Position numbers and translations under genes: made by a program. From Pseudomonas borbori (GTDB taxonomy: Bacteria; Pseudomonadota; Gammaproteobacteria; Pseudomonadales; Pseudomonadaceae): DNA of 64,000 nt. The notes under the pieces were generated by a model. The model saw nothing but the letters and a program-made list of their open reading frames with translations. It did no database searches and had not been told where the DNA came from. The stretch is taken from NCBI RefSeq assembly GCF_900115555.1, contig NZ_FOWX01000026.1, positions 21,051-85,050 of the forward strand, read 5' to 3'. Below are positions 16,359 to 24,984 of this stretch, piece after piece (the first letter of the stretch is position 1; the number at the start of each line of letters is the position of its first letter).

Positions 16359-18425
16359 CTACAGGGTGGCCGGGTTGCTCGCCGCTGCGCTGAGGCGCCG
16401 GGCCTGTTTGAGATAGAGCGTCAGTTCGCGGGCTGGCAACGGCTTGCTGTAGAAGTAGCCCTGACCTTCGTTGCAGCCCTGGGCAATGATATAGGCCTCC
16501 TGCTCGAGGGTTTCCACGCCCTCGGCGATCACCTGCATGCCCAGGCTCTTACCGAGCTGGATGATGGCGCGCACGATGGTGGCGTCGTCTTCGTCCTCGA
16601 GCAGGTCCTGGACGAAGCTCTTGTCGATCTTGATCTTGTCCAGCGGCAGGCTTTTCAGATAACTCAGCGAGGAGTAGCCGGTGCCGAAGTCGTCGATGGC
16701 GATCAGTGCACCGGAGCGGCGCAGGCTGAGCAGGTGCTGGGCGGCGGTGGTGATGTCTTCCATCAGGCCGGTTTCGGTGACTTCCAGTTCCAGGCTGCGC
16801 GGCGGCAGGCGGTAGATCTGCATCAGGTTGTTGACCACCCGCGGCAGTTCGGCGTGGTGCAGTTGCACGGTAGAGAGGTTGACGGCCATGCGCAGCTCGC
16901 TGAAGCCCTGATCGTGCCATTCGCGCAGTTGCCGGCAGGCCTGGTCGAGAATCCATTCGCCGATGGCGATGATGGTGCCGTTCTGTTCGGCCAGCGGGAT
17001 GAACAGGTCGGGCGGTACCAGGCCGTGTTGCGGGTGCTGCCAACGCAACAGCGCTTCGACGCCAACCACGTTATGGTTGCGGTAGTCGATCTGCGGCTGA
17101 TAGACCAGATGAAACTGGTTCAGGGCCAAGGCTTCGCGCAGATCCTTCTCCAGCTCGCGGCGTCGGCGCATTTCGCTGTCGACGCTGGCGATGTAAAACT
17201 GGTAACGGTTGCGTGAGCGGCTTTTGGCCAGGGTCATGGTTTGTTCGGCTTTCTGCAGCAGCTTCTCGGTGCTGTCGCCGTCCTCCGGGAACAGGGTGAT
17301 GCCGATGGTGGCGCGCAGGCGCACTTCCTGCTGGTCGAGGACAAAGGGCAGCTCCAGGTCATCCAGCACGCTTTGCGCCAGCTCGGCGGCCTCGTAGGGC
17401 TGCTCGATGTCGGCCTGGACCAGGGCGAACTGGTCGCCGCCCAGGCGGGCCAGGGCGCCGAGGCGGCCGCTGTGGCTGCGCAGGCGGTCGGACAGGGCCA
17501 GCAGCAACTGGTCGCCGGTCTGGTAGCTGAACTGTTCGTTGATGCCCTTGAAGTCGTCCAGGCCGACGCAGAGCACGGCAACCCGGTGTTGCAGGCGGCC
17601 GGCATCATCGAGGATCTGGTCGAGTTGCTGCTGCAGTTGCTGGCGGTTCGGCAGACCGGTGAGAAAATCGTACTGGGCCATGCGCAGCAGGCTGCTTTCC
17701 GCCTCGCGGCGCAGGTGCGTGTTGCGTTCGATGGAGGAAAGCAACTGGTTGGCGGTATTGATCCACAGACCCAGCTCGTTTTTTTCGTTGCCTTTGAGCA
17801 TCGGCAGTTTGTGCGCGCTGGGGCGGTCCGGGTTGATCTGGCTGAGGTGCTCGATGATTTTCGACAGGGGTTTGGTCAGCAGCCAGTGGTAGACCAGGTA
17901 CAGCACCAGGCCCATGGCCAGGGCGCGCAGCACGCCGGCAATGAAGATGACCACCGAACTGGTGACGAAGCTCTCACCGTAGCGCGCGGTGTCGAGGGTG
18001 ATGCTGAGGTCGCCGTAGTATTCGCTGTAGGGGCCGCGGCCCACCAGTTTGGTGCTGAAACTCTGTTCCTGGCCGAGGATCGGGTCGGTCAGCCAGCGGG
18101 TGGGCAATTGCGCCGGGGCACGGGATTTTTCCGCGAGCATCGGCTCGTTGGGATGGCCGATGGCCGCCATGCGCACCGATTCGTGCTGGAACAGGCCTTC
18201 GATGACCTGCATGCCCATTTCGCGGTCCAGGCTGTAGACCGCCTGGGTCGAGGGGTCGCGGAACATGCCGAGGATACGCTGGGCATCGTTGTTCACCGCC
18301 TGGCGGGTCTTGTATGCGTCGAAGACAATTTGCGCGCAGCTCAATACCACCCCAACGGCAAGCGCGGAAAGCAGTACTACACGCAGCAGCTTCAAAGACA
18401 GGCTGTTCTTGAGTTCCAGCTTCAA
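16359..18425 (-). CDS. bifA: BifA, cyclic di-GMP phosphodiesterase with degenerate GGDEF domain
   Basis: 688 residues. TM1 is at about 12-32, followed by a periplasmic domain, TM2 at about 158-180, a HAMP-like linker, a GGDEF domain with the altered active site GGDQF (329-333), and an EAL domain (EALLRW at 457, DDFGTGYSS at 578, EGVE at 635). BifA degrades c-di-GMP and inversely controls biofilm formation and swarming in Pseudomonas. Its GGDQF site is non-cyclising and may be regulatory. Length, motif variant and position next to sodB match PA4367. EAL catalytic residues appear intact. The gene is monocistronic here. Confidence 0.92.
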   Translation of the reverse strand: MKLELKNSLSLKLLRVVLLSALAVGVVLSCAQIVFDAYKTRQAVNNDAQRILGMFRDPSTQAVYSLDREMGMQVIEGLFQHESVRMAAIGHPNEPMLAEKSRAPAQLPTRWLTDPILGQEQSFSTKLVGRGPYSEYYGDLSITLDTARYGESFVTSSVVIFIAGVLRALAMGLVLYLVYHWLLTKPLSKIIEHLSQINPDRPSAHKLPMLKGNEKNELGLWINTANQLLSSIERNTHLRREAESSLLRMAQYDFLTGLPNRQQLQQQLDQILDDAGRLQHRVAVLCVGLDDFKGINEQFSYQTGDQLLLALSDRLRSHSGRLGALARLGGDQFALVQADIEQPYEAAELAQSVLDDLELPFVLDQQEVRLRATIGITLFPEDGDSTEKLLQKAEQTMTLAKSRSRNRYQFYIASVDSEMRRRRELEKDLREALALNQFHLVYQPQIDYRNHNVVGVEALLRWQHPQHGLVPPDLFIPLAEQNGTIIAIGEWILDQACRQLREWHDQGFSELRMAVNLSTVQLHHAELPRVVNNLMQIYRLPPRSLELEVTETGLMEDITTAAQHLLSLRRSGALIAIDDFGTGYSSLSYLKSLPLDKIKIDKSFVQDLLEDEDDATIVRAIIQLGKSLGMQVIAEGVETLEQEAYIIAQGCNEGQGYFYSKPLPARELTLYLKQARRLSAAASNPATL

Positions 18426-18805
18426 ATGGCGGTTCCTTGTTCGATGCCAGATGCGTCAGACCGCTGAGAGTATTAGCAAACTCGCGGTTACCGTCAAAGG
18501 GCCATTACACCAATACAGCGAAGTCGGCCGGTTGGGACATGTTGGCACTACTGCGCCAGGACGTTGCTCTGCGTTCTGCGATGTCGGCGTGCGGGAACGG
18601 GTACTTGAGCGGGTTGCCCAAATGACAGCGCGTGGCCGGGTCTGCCGGCCGTCATTATTAGCATGCCGAACTCGGCATCGACGCCACATTTTCGCAGCCA
18701 TAACGCTGCTGGGCGGGCGCTGGAGCACGGCTGTGCGGTGTTCCATGTGCCTGGATCTGAAGCTGTTGTAGCGCTTACTGAGGGCGGGGTAGCGGCGGAA
18801 AGTAA
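18426..18805. other. Intergenic stretch between bifA and sodB
   Basis: About 380 bases with no convincing gene. Short open frames on both strands lack domains and ribosome sites. It should include the bifA promoter (minus strand) near 18430-18500. A small inverted repeat (gccggccgtc region, 18630-18660) is visible, with nothing further to interpret. Confidence 0.5.
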
Positions 18806-18830
18806 AAAACCCGGCGGTCAGCCGGGTTTT
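18806..18830 (-). terminator. Intrinsic terminator after sodB
   Basis: Perfect 10-bp stem aaaacccggc / gccgggtttt (18806-18815 and 18821-18830) with a 5-nt loop and T runs on either strand. It lies 43 bases downstream of the sodB stop on the minus strand. Confidence 0.85.
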
Positions 18831-18872
18831 TCACAGCGTGCGCGGACCCTGAGGCCCGCACAATGGCAGGTC

Positions 18873-19454
18873 TCAGGCAGCGTAGTTGTTTGCTACGAAG
18901 TCCCAGTTGACCAGGTTCCAGAACGCTTCGACGTACTTCGGCCGCAGGTTGCGGTAGTCGATGTAGTAGGCGTGCTCCCATACGTCGCAGGTCAGCAGCG
19001 GGGTGTCGCCGCTGGTCAGCGGGCAGCCGGCGCCGATGGTGCTGGCCAGGGCCAGGGAACCGTCGGCCTTCTTCACCAGCCAGCCCCAGCCGGAACCGAA
19101 GGTGCCGATGGAAACCTTGCTGAACTCTTCCTTGAACTTGTCGAAGGAGCCGAAGGCTGCGTTGATCGCGTCGGCCAGGGCGCCAGTCGGTTGACCGCCG
19201 CCGTTGGGCTTCATGCAGTTCCAGTAGAAGGTGTGGTTCCAGACTTGAGCGGCGTTGTTGAAGATGCCGCCCGAAGAGGTCTTGACGATCTCTTCCAGGG
19301 TCTTGCCTTCGAACTCGGTGCCAGGCACCAGGTTGTTCAGGTTCACGACATAGGTGTTGTGGTGCTTGTCGTGGTGGTATTCCAGGGTTTCCTGGGAAAT
19401 ATACGGCTGCAGAGCGTCATGTGCGTACGGCAGTGGCGGCAATTCGAAAGCCAT
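18873..19454 (-). CDS. sodB: Iron superoxide dismutase
   Basis: 193-residue cytoplasmic Fe-SOD converting superoxide to peroxide and oxygen. All four metal ligands are visible: His in LEYHHDKHHNTYV, His in AAQVWNHTFYWNCM, and Asp and His in CDVWEHAYYIDYR. The Fe-type signature AAQVWNHTFYW is present, along with the glycine-rich GGGIF-like segment typical of FeSOD. The start at 19454 (MAFELPPLPYAHDAL) is preferred because tcaggagatcaacc places a strong ribosome site in front; the longer frame to 19502 is not conserved. In pseudomonads sodB expression is raised when iron is available. Confidence 0.97.
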   Translation of the reverse strand: MAFELPPLPYAHDALQPYISQETLEYHHDKHHNTYVVNLNNLVPGTEFEGKTLEEIVKTSSGGIFNNAAQVWNHTFYWNCMKPNGGGQPTGALADAINAAFGSFDKFKEEFSKVSIGTFGSGWGWLVKKADGSLALASTIGAGCPLTSGDTPLLTCDVWEHAYYIDYRNLRPKYVEAFWNLVNWDFVANNYAA

Positions 19455-19651
19455 GGTTGATCTCCTAATCAGGTCAGGTGCGGTGTTCGCGAAGCCGATC
19501 ACGGGCGGCCATATCTGCGGCGGGAGTTATCTCTTTGCGCCGCGAGCCAAGAATAATAGCACCGGGTCTGCGACATAACCACGCAGCAACTGTGTGGGAA
19601 AGCCGGTGTCAGGGCCTTTGCCCAGGCCGTCGAGAGGCGCGGCGGCGGGCT

Positions 19652-19797
19652 TAACAGACCGTTGAAAAACGTAGGTGAGGCAGGCAAGACAAGGCAAAAA
19701 CAGGCGAGGAAGCGCAGTTTACGAGCTGTAAATGAGCATTCCGAGCCTGTTTTTAACGCAGTATTGCCAACGCAGGTAGTTTTTCAACGGCCTGTTA
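19652..19797. mobile_element. MITE-like inverted-repeat element, copy A
   Basis: 146-base non-coding element bounded by imperfect terminal inverted repeats (taacagaccgttgaaaaac at the left; gtttttcaacggcctgtta at the right). A second copy in opposite orientation and with extra internal sequence lies at 53887-54105. Outside two insertions the copies are nearly identical. The stop codon of argO (19795-19797) lies inside the right end, so the element abuts or supplies that gene's end. No transposase is encoded. Confidence 0.7.
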
Positions 19798-20406
19798 GCG
19801 AGGGGCCGAGTCGGCCAGCAGCTGCCAGGCGATGGAGAACATCATCAAGGCCACTGCCAGGTCGATCAGGCGCCAGGTTAGCGGTCTTGCCAGTTGCGGG
19901 GCCAGCCAGGCGGCGCCGAGCGCGAGACTGAGAAACCAGATCAGCGAGGCGCTGGCAGCGCCCAGGGCATAGGCTCCGGGCACAGTCTGCTGGGCGCCGA
20001 GCGAGCCGATCAGCAACACGGTATCGAGATACACGTGGGGGTTGAGCAGGGTCACCGCCAGCGCCGCGAGCAGCACGGCGCGCAGCGAACGCGGGGTGGT
20101 CTGTGCCGCTTGATCGAGCCCCTGCGGCCGGCAGGCGCGCAGCAGAGCCTGGAGGCCATACCAGAGCAGGAAGGCGGCGCCGCCCCAGCGGGCGACACCC
20201 AGCAGCAGCGGGTTCTGCGCCAGCAGCGCGGCCAGACCGAACACCCCGGCGGCCACCAGCAGCGCATCGCAGGCCACGCAGAGCAGGGCCACCGGCAGGT
20301 GGTGTTCGCGGCGCAGGCTTTGCGCCAGGACGAAGGCGTTCTGTGCGCCGAGGGCGATGATCAGCCCGGCGGCGACCAGTAGACCATTCAGATAGCTGTG
20401 CCACAT
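19795..20406 (-). CDS. argO: LysE/ArgO family amino-acid exporter
   Basis: 203 residues with five to six TM helices, the normal size of LysE-type exporters. The family start is clear (GLIIALGAQNAFVLAQSLRR, with GAQN conserved), as is the mid-protein LLNPHVYLDTVLLIGSLG. ArgO exports arginine (and its toxic analogue canavanine), and its expression in enteric bacteria is activated by ArgP. A LysR gene of the ArgP type lies 500 bases away on the other strand, which strongly supports the assignment. The 3' end lies in a MITE-like repeat, and the stop codon is within its terminal repeat. Confidence 0.9.
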   Translation of the reverse strand: MWHSYLNGLLVAAGLIIALGAQNAFVLAQSLRREHHLPVALLCVACDALLVAAGVFGLAALLAQNPLLLGVARWGGAAFLLWYGLQALLRACRPQGLDQAAQTTPRSLRAVLLAALAVTLLNPHVYLDTVLLIGSLGAQQTVPGAYALGAASASLIWFLSLALGAAWLAPQLARPLTWRLIDLAVALMMFSIAWQLLADSAPR

Positions 20407-20411
20407 ATCGG

Positions 20412-20813
20412 TTATTCCGCGCTGTCGGTGAGCTGTTGCAGGACGGCCAGCGCACGTGGCCCATCGGCGTGGGCGACGAATAGGTGGTCGTGGTAGAAGC
20501 CGGCAATCACGTTGCAGCTGATCCCGGCTTGAGCCAGTGCGCCGGCAACGGCGGCCGTCAAACCGACTGCTTCCAGCGCCGAATGCACGTGCAAGGTCAG
20601 CCAGGCCGCGACATAGCTGTAGGGCAAACGCAGTTGTTCGGCCTGCAAACGCGGCAGGATCACGGTGAGGCCTTCAGCCTCTTGAAAACTGCCCAGTGGC
20701 TGTACGCCGTCCAACTGCGCGGCATCGGTCAGGCTGCAAAATACGTAAGCGCCATCGTTCAGCTGCGGGTTCATGCTGCGCAGCAATGTCGTCAGTGAAG
20801 TTTCGCCGGCCAT
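20412..20813 (-). CDS. ACT-domain protein (PA4364-like)
   Basis: 133 residues made of two small alpha/beta units resembling paired ACT domains (NDGAYVFCSLTDAAQL; LPYSYVAAWLTLHVHSALEAVGL; ISCNVIAGFYHDHLFVAHADG). ACT domains bind amino acids and control enzymes or transport. The gene ends five bases before argO starts and is divergent from argP, so an amino-acid sensing role for arginine/lysine export is a reasonable inference. No enzyme domain is present. Confidence 0.8.
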   Translation of the reverse strand: MAGETSLTTLLRSMNPQLNDGAYVFCSLTDAAQLDGVQPLGSFQEAEGLTVILPRLQAEQLRLPYSYVAAWLTLHVHSALEAVGLTAAVAGALAQAGISCNVIAGFYHDHLFVAHADGPRALAVLQQLTDSAE

Positions 20814-20912
20814 GCGGATTGCCTTGTTCGAGGTGGTTGATGCTGGTCAGTCTGGGGCGCGTGGCTGTATAAGAAAAATCAATCTTGCTGATTACTCATT
20901 AGGAGAATTGAT

Positions 20913-21818
20913 TTGTTCGATTACAAGCTGCTGGCCGCCCTGGCCGCGGTGGTGGAGCAGGCCGGTTTCGAGCGGGCGGCCCAGGTGCTGGGTCTGTCGC
21001 AATCGGCGGTGTCGCAGCGGATCAAACTGCTCGAGGCGCGGATTGGCCAGCCGGTGCTGGTGCGTGCCACGCCGCCGGCACCCACCGAGATCGGCCGGCG
21101 CCTGCTCAACCATGTGCAGCAGGTGCGCCTGCTCGAGCGCGATGTGCAGGCGCAGGTGCCGGCGCTGGACGAAGGCGGAGTGCCCGAGCGCCTGCGCATC
21201 GCCCTCAATGCCGATAGTCTGGCGACCTGGTGGGCGACTGCCGTGGGCGAGTTTTGCGCCCGGAACCGGCTGTTGCTGGAGTTGCTGGTGGAGGATCAGG
21301 ACGTCGGTCTGAAGCGCATGCGTGCCGGTGATGTCGCCGCCTGCGTATGTGCCACGGACAGGCCGGTGGCCGGTGCGCGCAGCCAGGCCCTGGGCGCCAT
21401 GCGTTACCGCGCGTTGGCCAGTCCGGCATTCATTGCCCGGCACTTTCCCCGGGGCGTCACCCCGGCGGCGCTGGCGCGGGTACCGGGCATCGTGTTTGGC
21501 CCGGATGACCTGTTGCAGCATCGCTACCTGGCCGAACTCGGCGTCGAGGGTGGTTTTGTGCATCACCTGTGTCCGTCGTCCGAGGGCTTCGTGCGCTTGA
21601 CCCTGGGCGGTCTTGGCTGGGGCCTGATGCCGGAACAGCAGGTGCTGAATGAGCTGGCCCGTGGCGAGCTGGTCGAACTGATCGCCGAGCGGCCGGTCGA
21701 TGTGCCACTGTACTGGCATCACTGGCGCAACGGCGGCGAGCTGCTCGAGCGCCTGACCGGGCATCTGCGCAAGGCGGCCGGCGAGTGTCTGGTTCCGCCG
21801 GGGCAAGCCGTGGGCTAG
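20913..21818 (+). CDS. argP: LysR-type regulator ArgP (IciA)
   Basis: 301 residues with an N-terminal winged helix (FERAAQVLGLSQSAVSQRIK, the LysR helix-turn-helix at about 18-37) and an effector domain. The family hallmark MFDYKLLAALAAVVEQAGFE matches ArgP, which senses lysine and arginine and activates argO. The start is a TTG at 20913, well supported by aggagaattgat just upstream. It is divergent from the ACT-argO pair; the 100-base gap between them is the probable shared control region. Confidence 0.92.
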   Translation: MFDYKLLAALAAVVEQAGFERAAQVLGLSQSAVSQRIKLLEARIGQPVLVRATPPAPTEIGRRLLNHVQQVRLLERDVQAQVPALDEGGVPERLRIALNADSLATWWATAVGEFCARNRLLLELLVEDQDVGLKRMRAGDVAACVCATDRPVAGARSQALGAMRYRALASPAFIARHFPRGVTPAALARVPGIVFGPDDLLQHRYLAELGVEGGFVHHLCPSSEGFVRLTLGGLGWGLMPEQQVLNELARGELVELIAERPVDVPLYWHHWRNGGELLERLTGHLRKAAGECLVPPGQAVG

Positions 21819-21879
21819 GAGGCTGTCCGAGAACAGGCAGGCGCAGCGAACCGCTCGCCGGTCTGGCCTGCGGGTCTTC

Positions 21880-22056
21880 AGTCAGCAATGGATGGCCGGC
21901 CTGCTGGCGGGTCTCTGCGCTGGTCGACGTCAGGCAGGCGCTGAGCATCGAGTCGATCGCGTCCGGCTGGCTCATGCGGATATCCACCGCCAGTTCCTCG
22001 CGCAGCCTGCGGCGCAAGCGCTTCATGCAGTCCAGAACTTATCTGTTCAGTTCCAT
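21880..22056 (-). pseudogene. Possible decayed small gene with an in-frame stop
   Basis: On the minus strand an aggggaaggc ribosome site sits just ahead of an ATG at 22056. The frame reads M-E-L-N-R-stop (TAA at 22039-22041), then continues as VLDCMKRLRRRLREELAVDI and about 30 more polar, gene-like residues. Restoring a CAA codon in place of the TAA would give a continuous small protein. The 3' end is unclear, since the frame later runs antisense into argP. I know no family for it. It may be a single-base nonsense mutant or chance. Confidence 0.35.
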
Positions 22057-22358
22057 GTGCCTTCCCCTGTTAGTGGCGTGGGCTGGGTGTCGCTCATCCT
22101 GAAGGGCACCAAGCAGAGCGCCGGGGCTGCCGCCTCTATCAGGCTCTGGCGCTGCGAGTAGGTCGCGCCTGAGAGGGCGCAAAGCGCGTACCTGCTCATC
22201 GACTGCGGAACTGCGCGCCCTGCAGGCAGTCATTGTGTCCGTACCGCGCTTCGTCTCAGTGCGTCTTGCCCCCGGCTTGGCGCGACACTGAAGCGTTGCG
22301 CGCGAACCGTTATACTGGCCGGCATTTCGCGTCTTCAGCGTTTTTTAAAGGTTTACTC

Positions 22359-23222
22359 ATGCGTAACGATGCCCACGACGAACTCGATCATGTGCCCAGC
22401 CTGACCACCGACACGCGTGATCGCGATGATTTCGCTACGGGTCACCACGAACCCGCCATGCGGACGCCTTCCCGCGTCGCTGCGGCACCAGCCAGGGCGG
22501 CCAGTACCGGCGCCCTGTGGGCGTTGGTCGGTGCCCTGACGATCGCCCTCGGCGGGCTGGGCTGGTGGAGTTTTCAGCAGATCAGCCTGATGGAGCAGCA
22601 ACTGGTGGCCACCCAGGAGAGCTTCGCGCGCATCAGCGAGGAGGCTGCCGGACGTATCCAGGATATCCGTGGCAAGGTGGTGGCGACCGAGTCCACGGTC
22701 ACCAGCGGCAGTGAAGCGCTCAAGCTGCAGGTCAAACAGCTGGAAAACAAGCTGGCCGAACTGGGCAAGCAGCAGCAGAGCGTGGCCGCCCAGCAGGGCA
22801 GCCAGGACAAGCGCATCGAGCAATTGGCGGCCGAGCTGAAGACCCAGCAGGGTGTGGCCAGCAAGCTCGATGGCAGCCTGAAGAGCCTGAGCAGCGAACA
22901 GGTGGCGCTGAAAAGCGCGCAGACCTCGCTGCAGGCCGAGCAGGCGTCCCTGAAAACCGCGCAAGCCGGGCTGGTCAAGCTCGACGGCGAGCTGAAAAGC
23001 CTGGGCGGCGAGATCGCAGCGCTGAAGCAGATCGGCGATCCGAATCCGGCCATCGGCCGTCTGGAGCAGGACCTGCTGGTGCTGCGCAGCGAGCTGGACA
23101 ACCGCCCGGCGCCGAAAAGCAACACCGCCGAGTTCGATGCCTTCCGCGCCCAGATGACCCGCAATATCAGCACCCTGCAAGCCCAGATCCAGAATCTGCA
23201 GCAGCAGATCGACGCACGCTGA
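22359..23222 (+). CDS. Coiled-coil inner-membrane protein of unknown function
   Basis: 287 residues from the ATG at 22359. A polar, acidic cytoplasmic N-terminus of about 50 residues leads to one TM helix (ALWALVGALTIALGGLGWW, about 52-70), then a long coiled coil in the periplasm (about 75-230) with repeated Gln/Leu heptads (LQVKQLENKLAELGKQQQSV, SLKSLSSEQVALKSAQTSL). The C-terminal segment again predicts coiled coil (STLQAQIQNLQQQIDAR). No enzymatic motif is visible. It could be a spacer or scaffold between membrane and wall. It appears to be a single-gene unit. Confidence 0.75.
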   Translation: MRNDAHDELDHVPSLTTDTRDRDDFATGHHEPAMRTPSRVAAAPARAASTGALWALVGALTIALGGLGWWSFQQISLMEQQLVATQESFARISEEAAGRIQDIRGKVVATESTVTSGSEALKLQVKQLENKLAELGKQQQSVAAQQGSQDKRIEQLAAELKTQQGVASKLDGSLKSLSSEQVALKSAQTSLQAEQASLKTAQAGLVKLDGELKSLGGEIAALKQIGDPNPAIGRLEQDLLVLRSELDNRPAPKSNTAEFDAFRAQMTRNISTLQAQIQNLQQQIDAR

Positions 23223-23262
23223 TACCGGCGGCTGATGCAGCCGAGCGTCTCCGCCCGGGCGC

Positions 23263-24216
23263 TCAGGGCGCTTGCTGCATGCGCCGGCGAAAGGCGCCCG
23301 GGGTTTCGCCGCAGAGTTGCTTGAACAACTTGGCGAAGGTCGCGCGATCGGCATAACCGACCTGTGCGGCAACCTGCTCCAGCGAGCGCGTTGGCTGGCG
23401 CAGGGCGGTTTGTGCGGCGCCGATGCGCAGGCGCTGCAGGTAGTCATTGGGCGTCAGCCCGGTACTGCTCTTGAAACGGCGCAACAGGGTGCGCGGCGAG
23501 CAATTGGCCCGTTCGGCCAGGCGCTTGAGATCGATCGGCTCGGCGTGGTGGCGTTGCATCCACTGCAGCAACGGGGCGAGCGGGCTGTCGGCGGAGCCGC
23601 TTGCCGGCAGCAGCGGGGCAAACCGTGACTGGCGGCCGCGCTGGCTATCGAACACCAGGGCGTTGGCGACCTGTTGCGCCAGCCACTCGCCGGCATGCCG
23701 GGCGATCAGGTACAGGCACAGGTCCAGCCCGGCATGGGCGCCACCCGAGCTGTACAGGTTGCCGTCGTGGCAGAGCAGTTCGTCGATTTCCAGCTGTACC
23801 AGCGCGAAGCGCTGGCGGAACTGGCTGGCCAATGCCCAGTGGGTGGTGGCCCGCCGGCCATCGAGCAGGCCGGCGGCGCCGAGCAGAAACGCGCTGCTGC
23901 ACAGGCTGGCGATTGCTTGGTTGACCGGACGTTGTGCCAGCCAGGGCAACAAGGCGGCATTGGCAGCGAGGCTGAGGTCGATGGCACTGCCGGTGGCCGG
24001 CAGCATCAGCAGATCGGCCTGCTCGGCCAGGGCCAGGCCACCGTCGACCCGGATCCGCGCGAAGTCGAGGTCGACCGGCTGGGCATCCAGGCTGAAGCGC
24101 TGCAGCTCGAACAGCGGCTTGCCGGCCAGGCGATTGGCCAGGGCGAAGGCATCGCAGGCCATGCTCAGGCTGGAGCAGACCGTTTGCCGACAGACGTAGA
24201 GGGCGATGGTGGGCAT
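23263..24216 (-). CDS. GlxA-type AraC family regulator (DJ-1/PfpI + AraC HTH)
   Basis: 317 residues. An N-terminal DJ-1/PfpI-like domain spans about 1-190, with the nucleophile-elbow-like segment ASLCSSAFLLGAAGLLDGR; the Cys is in the expected place. The C-terminal AraC/XylS DNA-binding domain spans about 215-315, with two helix-turn-helix motifs (IDLKRLAERANCSPRTLLRR and RSLEQVAAQVGYADRATFAK). Regulators with this layout control catabolic operons such as those for carnitine, glycine betaine or arginine. The divergent neighbour is an NTF2-like protein, a possible target. Confidence 0.88.
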   Translation of the reverse strand: MPTIALYVCRQTVCSSLSMACDAFALANRLAGKPLFELQRFSLDAQPVDLDFARIRVDGGLALAEQADLLMLPATGSAIDLSLAANAALLPWLAQRPVNQAIASLCSSAFLLGAAGLLDGRRATTHWALASQFRQRFALVQLEIDELLCHDGNLYSSGGAHAGLDLCLYLIARHAGEWLAQQVANALVFDSQRGRQSRFAPLLPASGSADSPLAPLLQWMQRHHAEPIDLKRLAERANCSPRTLLRRFKSSTGLTPNDYLQRLRIGAAQTALRQPTRSLEQVAAQVGYADRATFAKLFKQLCGETPGAFRRRMQQAP

Positions 24217-24336
24217 GGCGAGCGAGTCGATTGCGAGATTGTGGCGATTATGGACACAAAGTTGGCGTGCACGCCAATCGCCATCGGCCCCTTAGCCGAC
24301 AATACTGAGGACACTTGTCCCTCTGGAGCCGTGCCC

Positions 24337-24807
24337 ATGACTCACCCCAACGCCGAACTCATCTGTCGGTTCTACCAGGCCTTCCAGCAGCGCGACGCCG
24401 AGGCCATGGCGGCCTGCTACGCCGAGGATGTGCGCTTCAGTGACCCGGTATTCCAGGATCTGCGCGGTCGCGAGGCTGCGGACATGTGGCGGATGCTGAC
24501 GGCGCGCGCGCAGAATTTCTCGCTGACCTTCAGCAACGTCCAGGCAGACGAGCGGCAGGGCAGCGCCCAGTGGGTGGCGACCTACCTGTTCGGCCAGACC
24601 GGCAATACGGTGGTCAACCGTATCGAGGCCCACTTCGTCTTTCGCGACGGCAAGATCGTCGAGCATCGCGACCAGTTCGACCTGTGGCACTGGGCGCGCC
24701 AGGCCCTGGGCATGAAAGGGCTGGTGCTGGGCTGGGCGCCGCCGGTGCAGAACGCCATTCGCCGTCAGGCGGCCAAGGGCCTGGCGCAATTCAGGGCATC
24801 CCGCTGA
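24337..24807 (+). CDS. NTF2-like (SnoaL-type) protein
   Basis: 156 residues beginning MTHPNAELICRFYQAFQQRD, the typical first helix of NTF2-like proteins, followed by AMAACYAEDVRFSDPVFQDL and a curved sheet ending FRDGKIVEHRDQFDLWHWAR. These small alpha+beta proteins bind or isomerise hydrophobic ligands or form dimerisation modules; no substrate can be inferred. It is divergent from the GlxA-type regulator with about 120 bases between, so it may be regulated by it. Confidence 0.85.
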   Translation: MTHPNAELICRFYQAFQQRDAEAMAACYAEDVRFSDPVFQDLRGREAADMWRMLTARAQNFSLTFSNVQADERQGSAQWVATYLFGQTGNTVVNRIEAHFVFRDGKIVEHRDQFDLWHWARQALGMKGLVLGWAPPVQNAIRRQAAKGLAQFRASR

Positions 24808-24984
24808 CCCTTGGCGGTTAGCCGCAACAACCAGCGCAGTGGTAGGCTTTCTGGTCTGAACCCCAGGCGCAGGTTGCGAATCTGGACTATTCGTTGAATG
24901 CAAGGCCGTTGCTGAACGCGGCCTAACCGAGTGCAGTTGCCCTTCAGCTGCCGGCCAAGAGCCAGTCCGTCAGGAAGCCCGATC

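Noticed and set aside
24231..24336. Start of the NTF2-like gene further upstream
   Set aside because: The upstream part of the frame is antisense to the GlxA-type regulator and its promoter region; the ATG at 24337 gives the typical family N-terminus.
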